Positions 35,349 to 43,686 of a stretch of 64,000 bases of DNA are shown here, piece by piece; position 1 is the first letter of the stretch, and the number at the start of each line of letters is the position of its first letter. The notes beneath the pieces are model-generated. The model was not told the origin of the DNA, did no database searches, and was given only the letters and a program-made list of their open reading frames with translations. The stretch is from DATARH01 sp963734125. GTDB lineage: Bacteria > Pseudomonadota > Alphaproteobacteria > ATCC43930 > CGMCC-115725. The stretch is taken from contig CAVTGB010000035.1 in the NCBI GenBank assembly GCA_963734125.1, positions 1 through 64,000 on the forward strand. Direction: 5' to 3'. A program made the translations under genes and the position numbers.

Positions 35349-36662
35349 CTAACGATAGGCGGACAGATCGGCGTCGTCGTTCAGCAAGTAAAGGACGTTG
35401 TTGGCGATAACCGGGGGCAGGTATCCGGCGGACATGTCCTGCTGGCCAACCACCTCGCCGGTCGCCGCCGATATCGAAACCGCTTGGCCCTGCGAGGACA
35501 GCACAATCAGGCGATTGCCGCCGAGCACCGGGCCGGCCCACACGATCGGGTCAGATTTTTCCTTCTCGTCCTCATAGCGCTGCAGCTGGTGTACCCACCG
35601 CACCTTGCCGGCGTCGCGCGTCAGACAGACCAGTTCGTTGTCGTTGGCCAGCACGAAAACATATTCGCCCGCGACCCACGGGCTGTGGCTGCTGGCGATG
35701 TCCTGTTCCCACACCCGGTCCCCGGTGCGCAGATCGATCGCCGCCATCCGCGCGCTATGGCTGACGGCGAAAACCCTGCCGCGATCAATGACCGGGCGGC
35801 CGCGTATATCGGCGAGCCCGGCCACCGCGTTGGCGCTCCGGGTCGCGGCCAGATTGTCCGACCACAAGGCGCGGCCATTCTCGACGCGCAGCGCGAAGAG
35901 CTCCCCCGAGCTATAGGGAGCAAGCACGATTTCACCCTCGACCGCCGGGCTGGCGCCACCGAGGAGTCCCGCGGTCTCGGGAATGCCGTTTTGCGACCAC
36001 AGATGCTTGCCGTCCTCGACCGCCAGGGCATTCAGCTCGTTGTCGACGGTTACGGCGAAGATGCGGCCGTCCGCCACGGTTGGCGGCGCGTGAACGGGTG
36101 AACTCACGCTTTTGCGCCAGATCACCTTGCCGTCGGCCGGGTCGAGCGCCAGCACCTCGGCATAGCCGGTGGCGACGTAAACGCGGTCTTTCCACCACGC
36201 CGGTCCGCCGCCAAAGGCGTTACCGCGCTGGTCCTCGGGTTTGAGGTCGACCTGCCAGATGCGGTTGCCTGTGCCGGCATCGAGGGCGCTGAGCTGGACG
36301 CCGCCATCCATCGCGAAGACCCGGCCGCCGGCGATGACCGGCTGCGACATCACCTTGGTATAACGCGAGGAGCCGTCGCCGATGTTCGTGTTCCAGGCGC
36401 GCGCGAGTTGTGCGGGGAGCGCGGGGTGACCCATCGTATGGGCAGGGTTGCCGCCCGGTTCCGGCCAGTCCGCGTTGACTGCGGGCGGCGGGAGGGTGAC
36501 GGGAGTGGCGGCGAGCTTGGGGTCCGGCTCGACGCCGCCGCCGATCCCCAGCACCGAAATCCGCTCGCCGGGCAGCGGCTGTTTGCGGTCCTTGAAGAGG
36601 CCGCATCCGGCGGCGCCAAACGACAACAGCAGCGCGGCGAAATCGCGTCGGTTGATTGCCAA
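35349..36662 (-). CDS. bamB: Outer-membrane assembly lipoprotein BamB (PQQ-type propeller)
   Basis: 437 residues. The N-terminus MAINRRDFAALLLSFGAAGC is a lipoprotein signal with Cys at 20. Eight-bladed propeller repeats are visible as A/G-x-D-xx-T-G/A-xx-xW motifs, e.g. LSALDAGTGNRIWQVDLKPE, VLALDPADGKVIWRKSVSS, ALRVENGRALWSDNLAAT and AIDLRTGDRVWEQDIASS. BamB is the scaffold partner of BamA in beta-barrel insertion. 10 nt downstream of the yfgM-like gene and 70 nt upstream of der. Confidence 0.93.
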   Translation of the reverse strand: MAINRRDFAALLLSFGAAGCGLFKDRKQPLPGERISVLGIGGGVEPDPKLAATPVTLPPPAVNADWPEPGGNPAHTMGHPALPAQLARAWNTNIGDGSSRYTKVMSQPVIAGGRVFAMDGGVQLSALDAGTGNRIWQVDLKPEDQRGNAFGGGPAWWKDRVYVATGYAEVLALDPADGKVIWRKSVSSPVHAPPTVADGRIFAVTVDNELNALAVEDGKHLWSQNGIPETAGLLGGASPAVEGEIVLAPYSSGELFALRVENGRALWSDNLAATRSANAVAGLADIRGRPVIDRGRVFAVSHSARMAAIDLRTGDRVWEQDIASSHSPWVAGEYVFVLANDNELVCLTRDAGKVRWVHQLQRYEDEKEKSDPIVWAGPVLGGNRLIVLSSQGQAVSISAATGEVVGQQDMSAGYLPPVIANNVLYLLNDDADLSAYR

Positions 36663-36672
36663 CGGAGGCTGC

Positions 36673-37314
36673 CTAGGATTTCAGCGCGGCGGCCATCTCG
36701 GCGGCTCGGGCGCGCAGCCCCGGCGGCGCCGCGAGGTCGTCGGCGAGCTCTTTGTAGATCGCCAGGGCGCCGCCGCGGTCGCCCGCTTTGAGCTTTGCCG
36801 CGGCGGTCAGGTCGAGGGCGCTGGCGCGCCACGGATTGTCCGCCGCGGTCAGCGGCTTCAGGCGCTCGATCGCGGCCGACGCATCGCCGTCCGCAAGCCC
36901 CTCACTGACCGACAACAACACCGCCAGACCGCGGAATTCGGGTTCGATGCCGGAGGAGCCGGCGAGCTTGTCATAGGCGGCCACCGCCGCCTTCCTGTCG
37001 CCGCTTTTGCCCAACAGCTCGGCTTCCTCGAAGGCGGCCAGCACACTGTAGCCGCCGCCCTCACCGGCCAATTGGGCAAAAACCTTCGCCGCCTCGCCGT
37101 CCTTGCCCGCGCGGGCCAGAGCCAGCGCACTCGAATAGCGCTGCCCCTGGGCCTGGCGCTCGGACGCCTCGTGGTCGCGCCAGGCGACGACCCCCCCGGC
37201 GATGAGGATCGCCAGCACCGCGACGGCGATCACGTATTTCCCGTAAAGCTGCCATAGCTTCAACAGGTTGTCGCGACGCAGCTCGTCCTCGATTTCGCGG
37301 AAAATATCGCTCAC
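36673..37314 (-). CDS. YfgM-like tetratricopeptide membrane protein
   Basis: 213 residues. Cytoplasmic N-terminus MSDIFREIEDELRRDNLLKL, one transmembrane segment at about 24-45 (YGKYVIAVAVLAILIAGGVV), then periplasmic TPR-like helices (YSSALALARAGKDGEAAKVF, SGDRKAAVAAYDKLAGSS, GDRGGALAIYKELADDL). It corresponds to YfgM, an ancillary SecYEG chaperone with PpiD in E. coli, and keeps the same position upstream of bamB and der. Starts at ATG 37314. Confidence 0.85.
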   Translation of the reverse strand: MSDIFREIEDELRRDNLLKLWQLYGKYVIAVAVLAILIAGGVVAWRDHEASERQAQGQRYSSALALARAGKDGEAAKVFAQLAGEGGGYSVLAAFEEAELLGKSGDRKAAVAAYDKLAGSSGIEPEFRGLAVLLSVSEGLADGDASAAIERLKPLTAADNPWRASALDLTAAAKLKAGDRGGALAIYKELADDLAAPPGLRARAAEMAAALKS

Positions 37315-37523
37315 GCACGCCCCAACGCCGCCGGGTCAAGAGTGGGCACCATATCCGCTCGGCCGCAGCGAGGCAAACCGCGCCGCCGCGAACCGGGGGC
37401 AGCAAGGTGGGGCAACCGGTCGCACCGTCGCCACGCCCCGGGGCGGCCGCGCAGCCGTCAGACGGCTGGACGCTGCGGCGGAAATCGGCAAAATGACAGA
37501 AGGATGACAACAGACGGTCGGCG

Positions 37524-37919
37524 ATGACCCTCAACAATGCGACGGTGCTGCCTCTGCGGGATAATCGCCGCCAGCGCCATCCCCTCTATTTCACCCGCTC
37601 CGAGCTGAACCAGCTCCTGGGGCTGTACAGCCGCAACGTTGCCCGCGGGATCTGGCGCGATTACGCGATCGACCATCGCGACGGTCAGGCGCTGTTTTCG
37701 GTGTTCCGCCATACCCACGAGCGCGCCGCCTATACGATCGTCAAATCGCTCGGCCCGATCCCGTCGCCCGCCCAGCCCGAGTTCACCGTCATGAGCGGCC
37801 GCCAGCGTCTGCGCGCGGCAGGGAGCCTCACAGACGCTCTCTATTATTTCCGCTCCAAGCTTGCGGCGGTCCCGAGCGGACCGGTCAAGGGTGACAACGG
37901 CGCCGCGATAGTCCGCTAG
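37524..37919 (+). CDS. DUF2794 protein
   Basis: 131 residues from ATG 37524. The conserved core is PLYFTRSELNQLLGLYSRNV, GIWRDYAIDHRDGQALFSVF and RHTHERAAYTIVKSL. DUF2794 is a small family found essentially in Alphaproteobacteria, with no known function, so it also supports the taxonomic guess. No signal or membrane segment. Divergent from the yfgM-bamB-der operon; the 209-bp gap should hold both promoters, but I could not pick them out. Confidence 0.85.
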   Translation: MTLNNATVLPLRDNRRQRHPLYFTRSELNQLLGLYSRNVARGIWRDYAIDHRDGQALFSVFRHTHERAAYTIVKSLGPIPSPAQPEFTVMSGRQRLRAAGSLTDALYYFRSKLAAVPSGPVKGDNGAAIVR

Positions 37920-37946
37920 TCACCAAAGCGGCGGACGGCCGGCTCT

Positions 37947-39092
37947 TCAAGCCCGGGTGGTCAGCCGCGCCAGGTCGAAATTGTAGATGCGCGCGGTGTT
38001 GCCGCCGACGATCTTGGCTTGTTCGTCATCCGGCACGCCCGCCAGGATCTCCGCCAGGATCTTGTGCGATTGGGGAAAGGTCAACTCGCTGTGCGGATAG
38101 TCCGAGCCCCACATCATGTTGTCGACGCCAATAATTTCGCGCAGACGAATGCCGACGGCGTCCTCCTGGAAACTCAGGACGACGTTGCGGCGGAAGAAGT
38201 CGCTCGGGCGCATGCCGTCCCGAAACCGGTAGAACGCCTCGTCGTGGCGCTCGCGGTAGGTGTAGTCCATCGTCGAGATGAGGTGGGGCGCCCAGGACAG
38301 CTCGAACTCGACGATCGCCACTCTGAGGCGCGGATGACGCTCGAAGACGCCGGAGAAGATGAGGTCGCACAAGGATAGCGCCGGATAGAAGGCCTTGGTC
38401 GCGCGGCTGCTGGCATCGCGCAGCGTCGGCTCGCCCACCCCGCGAATCTTGCCCTGGCGCCGCGTTGCCGTGTGCAGGCTTAACGGCAGGCCGAGCTCCG
38501 CGGCGGCAGCCCAGAACTTCTCATATCCGGGCCCGTCATAGCGGCGGTCCTCGGGTGGATACTCGGTGATCATCGCGCCGCAGAGGCCGAGGCGGGCGGC
38601 GCGCTCCAACTCCCTCACCCCGTCGGCGACGTCGTCGAGGTTGATCATCGCGATGCCCTTTAACCGGGCAGGATCGGCGCGGCAGAACTCGGCGAGCCAG
38701 TCGTTATAGGCGCGAAAGATCGCGGACATCAGCTTCGTGTCCGCCACCTTGAAGTAAAACAGCCCCTGGCTCGGATAAAGGACTTCGCCGGCCACTCCAT
38801 CGAGCGCCATGTCCGCGAGGTGCTGCTCGGGGTCGTACCCGCCGCGGAGCACGTCCTCGAAGCGCCCGCGGGCGGTGATCGTCTCGGGAGCCTCGAACCG
38901 CGCGCCGGCGTTCGAGATGAGGCCGATCCCGGACAGCACCTGATCCTTCTCGACGATGATGTGGTCGGCGCCGTCGATCCGCTCGATCCGCGGTGCCCGA
39001 TCGCGGAACGCCCGGTCGATGCGGGTCTGCCACAGATCGGGCGGTTCGAACACATGCGAATCGGACGAGAGAATGAGGGGCAACATCGCCAT
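37947..39092 (-). CDS. Amidohydrolase-family (amidohydro_2) metal-dependent hydrolase
   Basis: 381 residues, single TIM-barrel domain. The N-terminal metal motif is SSDSHVFEPPDLWQTRI. Middle blocks are EVLYPSQGLFYFKV and YPPEDRRYDGPGYEKFWAAA, with LPLSLHTATRRQG holding a ligand histidine. The C-terminal block is DNMMWGSDYPHSELTFPQS with the catalytic aspartate, then IVGGNTARIYNF. It resembles the ACMSD/gamma-resorcylate decarboxylase-like group; the actual substrate is unknown. Upstream of it on the same strand, 65 bp away, is the aminotransferase gene. Confidence 0.85.
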   Translation of the reverse strand: MAMLPLILSSDSHVFEPPDLWQTRIDRAFRDRAPRIERIDGADHIIVEKDQVLSGIGLISNAGARFEAPETITARGRFEDVLRGGYDPEQHLADMALDGVAGEVLYPSQGLFYFKVADTKLMSAIFRAYNDWLAEFCRADPARLKGIAMINLDDVADGVRELERAARLGLCGAMITEYPPEDRRYDGPGYEKFWAAAAELGLPLSLHTATRRQGKIRGVGEPTLRDASSRATKAFYPALSLCDLIFSGVFERHPRLRVAIVEFELSWAPHLISTMDYTYRERHDEAFYRFRDGMRPSDFFRRNVVLSFQEDAVGIRLREIIGVDNMMWGSDYPHSELTFPQSHKILAEILAGVPDDEQAKIVGGNTARIYNFDLARLTTRA

Positions 39093-39157
39093 CGCCTTTC
39101 CGACTTAATCAGTCTGCACCAGCTTTGGCGACCGGCCAAACGGCTAGGTCGCCGCAA

Positions 39158-40345
39158 TCAAGTGTCGAGCGCGCCGAGGTATTCAAGGGCGGCGGCGACG
39201 CCACCGGCGCGGTGCGGGATGCCGGTGCGGTCGAGGCCCATCTCGACCCCGCACAGCGTGCCGCACAGCATCAGATCGTTGAAATGGCCGAGATGGCCGA
39301 TGCGAAAGATCTTGCCTCGGAGGCGGCCGAGCCCGGTGCCGAGCGACATGTCGAACGCCTCGAGGATGATCTCGCGCAGCCGATCGGCATCATGGCCCTC
39401 GGGCACCATGACCGCGGTCAAGGAGCTCGAATAGTCGCGCGGATCGGCGCACAGAACCTCGAGCCCCCAGGCCTTGACGGCGCGCCGGGTCGCCTCGGCG
39501 TGGCGCGTATGGCGGCGGAAAACGGCCGGCAGCCCCTCTTCGTCGACGAGCATCCTCAGCGCCTCGCGCAGTCCATAGAGGAGGTTGGTCGCCGGCGTAT
39601 AGGGGAAGAACCCGGTGGTCCCGGTCTCGCTCATCGCCTGCCAGTCCCAGTAGGAGCGCGTGAGCTTTGCGGTTTTGCCCGCCGCCATCGCCTTAGCGGA
39701 AACGGCGTTGAAGCCGAGCCCGGGCGGCAGCATCAACCCTTTCTGCGAACCCGCCACCGTCACGTCGACCCCCCATTCGTCGTGCCGGTAATCGATGGAG
39801 GCGAGGGATGAGATCGTATCGACCATCAGAAGCGCCGGATGGCGCGCCGCGTCGATCGCCGCGCGGATCTCCGGAATGCGGCTGATGACCCCGGTCGAAG
39901 TTTCGTTGTGGACGACGCAGACCGCCTTCAGCCGATGCTCGGGGTCCCGGGCGAGCCGGTCGGCGACTTGCGCCGGGTCGACACCGTGCCGCCAGTCGCC
40001 GGGGACGAACTCGATATCGAGCCCGAGCCGCGTCGCCATCTGCCGCCACAGGCTGGCGAAGTGACCGGTCTCGAACATCAGCACCTTGTCGCCCGGCGAC
40101 AACGTGTTGACGAGCGCGGCTTCCCAGGCCCCGGTACCCGATGAGGGATAGACGACGACCGTGCCGGCGGTCTGGAAAACCCGCCGCATTCCGGCGACGA
40201 TCTCCTTGCCGAGCTCGGCGAATTCGGGGCCGCGGTGATCGATCGTCGGCATCGCGATCGCCTGCAGCACGCGGTCGGGCACATTGGTCGGGCCGGGGAT
40301 CTGCAGGAAATGGCGACCGGTATGGCCGGGCGTCTGGTTTTTCAT
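39158..40345 (-). CDS. Class V aminotransferase (serine-glyoxylate aminotransferase-like)
   Basis: 395 residues from ATG 40345, chosen because the family starts shortly before FLQIPGPTNVPDRVLQAIAM. Fold-type I PLP enzyme: PSSGTGAWEAALVNTLSPGD, VVHNETSTGVISRIPEI, MVDTISSLASIDYRHDEWGV and the PLP lysine K202 in VAGSQKGLMLPPGLGF. Such enzymes transaminate serine or alanine with glyoxylate, for example in the serine cycle or photorespiratory salvage. No other serine-cycle gene is next to it. Divergent from the Spy-like gene. Confidence 0.85.
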   Translation of the reverse strand: MKNQTPGHTGRHFLQIPGPTNVPDRVLQAIAMPTIDHRGPEFAELGKEIVAGMRRVFQTAGTVVVYPSSGTGAWEAALVNTLSPGDKVLMFETGHFASLWRQMATRLGLDIEFVPGDWRHGVDPAQVADRLARDPEHRLKAVCVVHNETSTGVISRIPEIRAAIDAARHPALLMVDTISSLASIDYRHDEWGVDVTVAGSQKGLMLPPGLGFNAVSAKAMAAGKTAKLTRSYWDWQAMSETGTTGFFPYTPATNLLYGLREALRMLVDEEGLPAVFRRHTRHAEATRRAVKAWGLEVLCADPRDYSSSLTAVMVPEGHDADRLREIILEAFDMSLGTGLGRLRGKIFRIGHLGHFNDLMLCGTLCGVEMGLDRTGIPHRAGGVAAALEYLGALDT

Positions 40346-40574
40346 CGCATGAACTCGCAGCGCAGGATGGGCGGGGGCGCAGTGTGGCGGGGAACGGCGC
40401 TGCCGACAATGGCCCGCGCACGCCGCCCATTGCTGATTATCGGTCGCAATGACATGGATCAAGGTGGCCGTCCAGGCGTTGGCCGACGTTGCAATTTGTG
40501 CGTCGGCGCGATCACCGGCGGGCAGCGCCGAACCGGGGGCGGGTCCCAGCGACACGATAACGGAGGATGATGAC

Positions 40575-41117
40575 GTGAACAGCATCAGCAAGCGCACGGC
40601 ACCGGCTATTGCGGGCGCCGGGAGCCTTCTCGTCCTTGTTCTGGTATCGGCCGGGCTATTGGTCGGGGCCCCTGGACCTGCCCGCGCCAGCGGGTCGCCG
40701 GCCGGCGGGTTGCTGGCTCAGGCCGCTCCGGCCCCGCCCGCGCCTGCCGCGGCGACCCCGGCGCCGCAAACGCAGGGTCCGCTCGTGCGCGTCGAAGCCC
40801 GGATAACCGAGCTTCACAAGGAGTTTCAGATCACCCCCGCACAGGAACCACTGTTCAAGGCCTACGCCGATGTGCTGCGCAGCAACGCGCAAACGATGGA
40901 CGCTCTCTTTCAGGAACGGGCGAAGAGCACTGACACCAGCGCGATCGGCGAGCTGCGCTGGTATTCGCGGCTGACCACGGCGCATGGCGACGCTCTGGGC
41001 AAACTCGTCCCGGTGTTCGACGCGCTCTACCAGAGCATGTCGGACCCGCAGAAAAAGGCCGCCGACAAGGTCTTCGCGCAGCTCCGGCAGCGACGGCAGC
41101 CGCGCGAGGCGCACTAA
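40575..41117 (+). CDS. Spy/LTXXQ-type periplasmic protein
   Basis: 180 residues from GTG 40575, placed by the ribosome site cggagga seven bases upstream. The N-terminal hydrophobic segment (about 12-38) ends in PGPARASG like a Sec signal. A Pro/Ala-rich linker follows, then two Spy-like helical segments: LHKEFQITPAQEPLFKAYAD and LVPVFDALYQSMSDPQKKAA. The usual LTxxQ appears as ITPAQ and the second as MSDPQ. Such proteins act as periplasmic chaperones or metal/envelope-stress sensors. The end is basic (RQRRQPREAH). Confidence 0.75.
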   Translation: MNSISKRTAPAIAGAGSLLVLVLVSAGLLVGAPGPARASGSPAGGLLAQAAPAPPAPAAATPAPQTQGPLVRVEARITELHKEFQITPAQEPLFKAYADVLRSNAQTMDALFQERAKSTDTSAIGELRWYSRLTTAHGDALGKLVPVFDALYQSMSDPQKKAADKVFAQLRQRRQPREAH

Positions 41118-41270
41118 GGGCACGGTGTTCCCGGCGATTACCGCGCCGCCTCGTAAGGACGCGATCAAGCCGATGTCAGAGCGGCCGATCGGTCCGAGCC
41201 GCCCGGCCGGTTGGCGCGCGCACGGCGAAAGCGGCGAATGCTTCTCGGTGGAGCGCTGCTCCAGGAGGCC

Positions 41271-41618
41271 ATGATGGTACAGGTCAAAATTCTTCCGCGA
41301 ACCGTTCTCTTGCTCGGCAGCCTCGCTCTCGTTGTCGCCGCTTCCGCGATAAGCCAGCGCGCATCTGCGCAATACGCCTATCAATGCCCGGCCGGATACT
41401 ACTACGTGGCGGGATACGGCTGCGCGCCCCTGTCTTATTACTATGGTTCGCCCGGTTACATTTACCCCGATACGGGTTTTGGCTTCTTCTATGGTGGCGG
41501 ATGGGGCGGCGGATACCGCGGCGGCGGATGGGGCGGCGGATACCGTGGCGGCAGTGGGCACGGTGGCGGCGGTGGGCACGGTGGTGGCGGGCGCGGCGGT
41601 GGCGGGCGCCATCGCTGA
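41271..41618 (+). CDS. Secreted Gly/Tyr-rich small protein
   Basis: 115 residues from ATG 41271, preceded by a strong site (aggaggcc). The Sec signal peptide ends near AISQRASAQYAY. The mature part begins QCPAGYYYVAGYGCAPLSYY with two cysteines and many tyrosines, and then becomes low-complexity: FYGGGWGGGYRGGGWGGGYR and a His/Gly/Arg tail. Similar proteins are widespread in Rhizobiales and Rhodospirillales and have no known role; surface or metal-related functions have been suggested. The internal repeats are also direct DNA repeats (ggcggatggggcggcggata). Confidence 0.7.
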   Translation: MMVQVKILPRTVLLLGSLALVVAASAISQRASAQYAYQCPAGYYYVAGYGCAPLSYYYGSPGYIYPDTGFGFFYGGGWGGGYRGGGWGGGYRGGSGHGGGGGHGGGGRGGGGRHR

Positions 41619-41630
41619 CCCGACCAGTGT

Positions 41631-41828
41631 TCAGGGGCGCGGCGGCACCTCGATCGGGGCGCAGTTGCGCCGCCCCGACATCAGGCAGTCTTCGAGGTTG
41701 GCTTTATTTCTGAGCTCGCGGACCAGGATCACCCCGGCGATCGCCAGGACGAGGATCACGATAAATCCCATCAGCGCCGCCGTCCGGCGCGCCGCGTCGT
41801 CATTGTCGTCTGAGCCGCGCTCATCCAT
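41631..41828 (-). CDS. Small single-pass membrane protein, hypothetical
   Basis: 65 residues. An acidic start (MDERGSDDNDDAARR) is followed by one hydrophobic segment, TAALMGFIVILVLAIAGVIL, and a short tail LEDCLMSGRRNCAPIEVPPR with two cysteines. This layout (TM plus 'LxDCLxxGRxNC') looks like a recurring alphaproteobacterial small protein, so I believe it is real despite its size. Function unknown. Convergent with the Gly-rich gene, 12 nt apart. Confidence 0.6.
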   Translation of the reverse strand: MDERGSDDNDDAARRTAALMGFIVILVLAIAGVILVRELRNKANLEDCLMSGRRNCAPIEVPPRP

Positions 41829-41982
41829 GGTATTCGCCCGGGCCCGGCAGGCGCTCCGCCGGCGCCGCGCCGAGTGTACCGTGCCGCGGCGGATTTACGA
41901 CGGTGTTGCCGGCTCCACCACCCCGCGCCCGTTGACCCGCGTCGCACTTTCGCTGGCGGCGCATCGGCGCTAGGGTCGGGCG

Positions 41983-43296
41983 ATGCCGCCCAGCGCGGAG
42001 GCCGCCGTGCCCGACCCTCTGTCCTTGTCCGCCCGCGATGCCGCGCGGGAGATCGCCGCCGGAAGGCTCAGCGCCGAGGCGCTCGTCAGCGCCTGTCTCG
42101 AGCGCATCGCCGCGCGCGAGCCGGTCGTCGGCGCCTGGCATTATCTCGACCGCGAGGCGGCGCTCGATGCCGCCCGTCGTTGTGACGCCTCCGAGCCGAA
42201 GGGGCCGCTGCACGGCATCCCGATCGCGGTCAAGGACCTGATCGACACCTCAGACATGCCGACCGGCTATGGCTCGGCAATCTACGAGGGCCACCGCCCG
42301 GCGGCAGACGCGGCCTGCGTCGCATTGGCGCGGGCGGCCGGGGCGATCGTTCTCGGCAAGACGGTCACCACCGAATTTGCCTGCTTTACGGCGGGCAGGA
42401 CCGCCAATCCACGTAACCTGGCGCATACCCCGGGCGGGTCGTCGAGTGGATCGGCCGCCGCGGTCGCCGACTTGATGGTGCCGCTGGCGCTCGGCACGCA
42501 GACCGCCGGATCGGTGATCCGCCCCGCGTCGTACTGCGGCGTCGTCGGTTTCAAGCCGAGCTTCGGGCTCATTCCGCGCGCCGGGGTGAAACCGCTCGCC
42601 GACAGCCTCGACACGGTGGGCACGATGGCGAGGAACGTCGCCGACGCCGCGTTTTTTGCCGGGGTGCTCGCCGGCCGCTCCGCGCTGCGCGAGATTGCGA
42701 TGCCCGATTCCCCACCGCGCTTCGGCTTTTACCGGACGCCGATGTGGGAGGAAGCGGAACCGGCCACCGTGGCAGCGCTCGACCATGCCCGCGTTGCCTT
42801 GGAACGCGCCGGCGCCCGCCTCGCCGAGATCGCCGTCGCCCCCGAGCACCGCGGGCTGACCGCCGCGCAGGACACCATCATGGGGTTTGAGCTGGTGCGC
42901 GGGCTCGCCTTTGAGCGCTTGCAGCACAGCGCCGAATTGTCGCCGCGGCTCGCCCAGCTGCTCGATAGTGGGATGAGCGTCGGCGCCGACACTTATGACG
43001 CTGCGTGCGCCGAGACCGCGGCGGCAAGGCAGCGGCTCGACGGGTTTTTCGGGCCGTGCGAGGCGATGCTGGCGCCGGCCGCACCGGGCGAGGCGCCAGA
43101 GGGCCTCGGCTATACCGGCAACCCGGTGTTCAGCCGGATGTGGACCCTGCTCGGGGTGCCCTGCGTCACCCTGCCTGCGATCTGGGGGAAAAGCGGGCTG
43201 CCGACCGGGATCCAGCTGATCGGCCGGCCCGGACGGGATGCGCAGCTGATGGCGGCCGCGTTGTTCGTAGAACGCGCGTTGGCCGAGGCGGCATGA
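41983..43296 (+). CDS. Amidase-signature family protein
   Basis: 437 residues. Triad: K84 in IPIAVKDLIDTSDMPTGYGS, S153 in TPGGSSSGSAAAVAD and S177 in GTQTAGSVIRPASYCG. VGFKPSFGLIPRAGVKPLAD follows. Unlike the amidase at 24.8 kb it has no AtzG/GatC-like partner, and the triad block reads QTAGS instead of DTGGS, as in AtzF/allophanate-hydrolase-like and other stand-alone amidases. Substrate unknown. ATG 41983 fits; alternative GTG 42007 would shorten it by eight residues. Its stop overlaps the next gene (ATGA). Confidence 0.86.
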   Translation: MPPSAEAAVPDPLSLSARDAAREIAAGRLSAEALVSACLERIAAREPVVGAWHYLDREAALDAARRCDASEPKGPLHGIPIAVKDLIDTSDMPTGYGSAIYEGHRPAADAACVALARAAGAIVLGKTVTTEFACFTAGRTANPRNLAHTPGGSSSGSAAAVADLMVPLALGTQTAGSVIRPASYCGVVGFKPSFGLIPRAGVKPLADSLDTVGTMARNVADAAFFAGVLAGRSALREIAMPDSPPRFGFYRTPMWEEAEPATVAALDHARVALERAGARLAEIAVAPEHRGLTAAQDTIMGFELVRGLAFERLQHSAELSPRLAQLLDSGMSVGADTYDAACAETAAARQRLDGFFGPCEAMLAPAAPGEAPEGLGYTGNPVFSRMWTLLGVPCVTLPAIWGKSGLPTGIQLIGRPGRDAQLMAAALFVERALAEAA

Positions 43297-43589
43297 CCGG
43301 GCGCAGCGCCGCGCTCGTGCTGACCTTCACGGCAACACTCGCCGGCTGCGGCGCGCTCGATCCCTACGCGGCCGCGCCCCGGGCGGCGCAGCCCGGGGCG
43401 CCCACGGGTCCGCGGGTGGCGATCTGCTACAATCCGCTCGAAACCTCGCTCGCCGAGGTAGAGACGCAGGCACAGCAGGAGTGCAGCGCCAATACGCTTG
43501 CCAAACAAGTCGACACCGATTGGTACCTGCAAAGCTGCCCGCTGCTGCTCCCGACCCACGCCACCTTCGTCTGCGCGGCGGCGAAGTAG
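43293..43589 (+). CDS. Small lipoprotein, hypothetical
   Basis: 98 residues. The signal ends in the lipobox TLAGC (Cys about residue 19), followed by GALDPYAAAPRAAQP. The conserved-looking part is RVAICYNPLETSLAEVETQA then QQECSANTLAKQVDTDWYLQ and SCPLLLPTHATFVC, with four cysteines that may pair. This Cys pattern is typical of a small alphaproteobacterial lipoprotein family of unknown role. Starts within the stop of the amidase gene, so probably co-transcribed. Confidence 0.7.
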   Translation: MTGRSAALVLTFTATLAGCGALDPYAAAPRAAQPGAPTGPRVAICYNPLETSLAEVETQAQQECSANTLAKQVDTDWYLQSCPLLLPTHATFVCAAAK

Positions 43590-43686
43590 CCTGACCCGCC
43601 ACCGCGCCGCCGCGCGACACACTGCGCAATGCGGATCGGCGTGCCATATGGTATCGTTGATATTCTCTTGTGGCGACGGCACCCAG

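Noticed and set aside
41500..41610. CRISPR-like repeats in the Gly-rich gene
   Set aside because: The repeats are short, adjacent and in frame, encoding GGGWGGGYRG units; no spacers or cas genes.
43590..43686. FixK/Fnr box upstream of hemA
   Set aside because: ttgatattctcttgt has a left half-site only; the right half ATCAA is missing.
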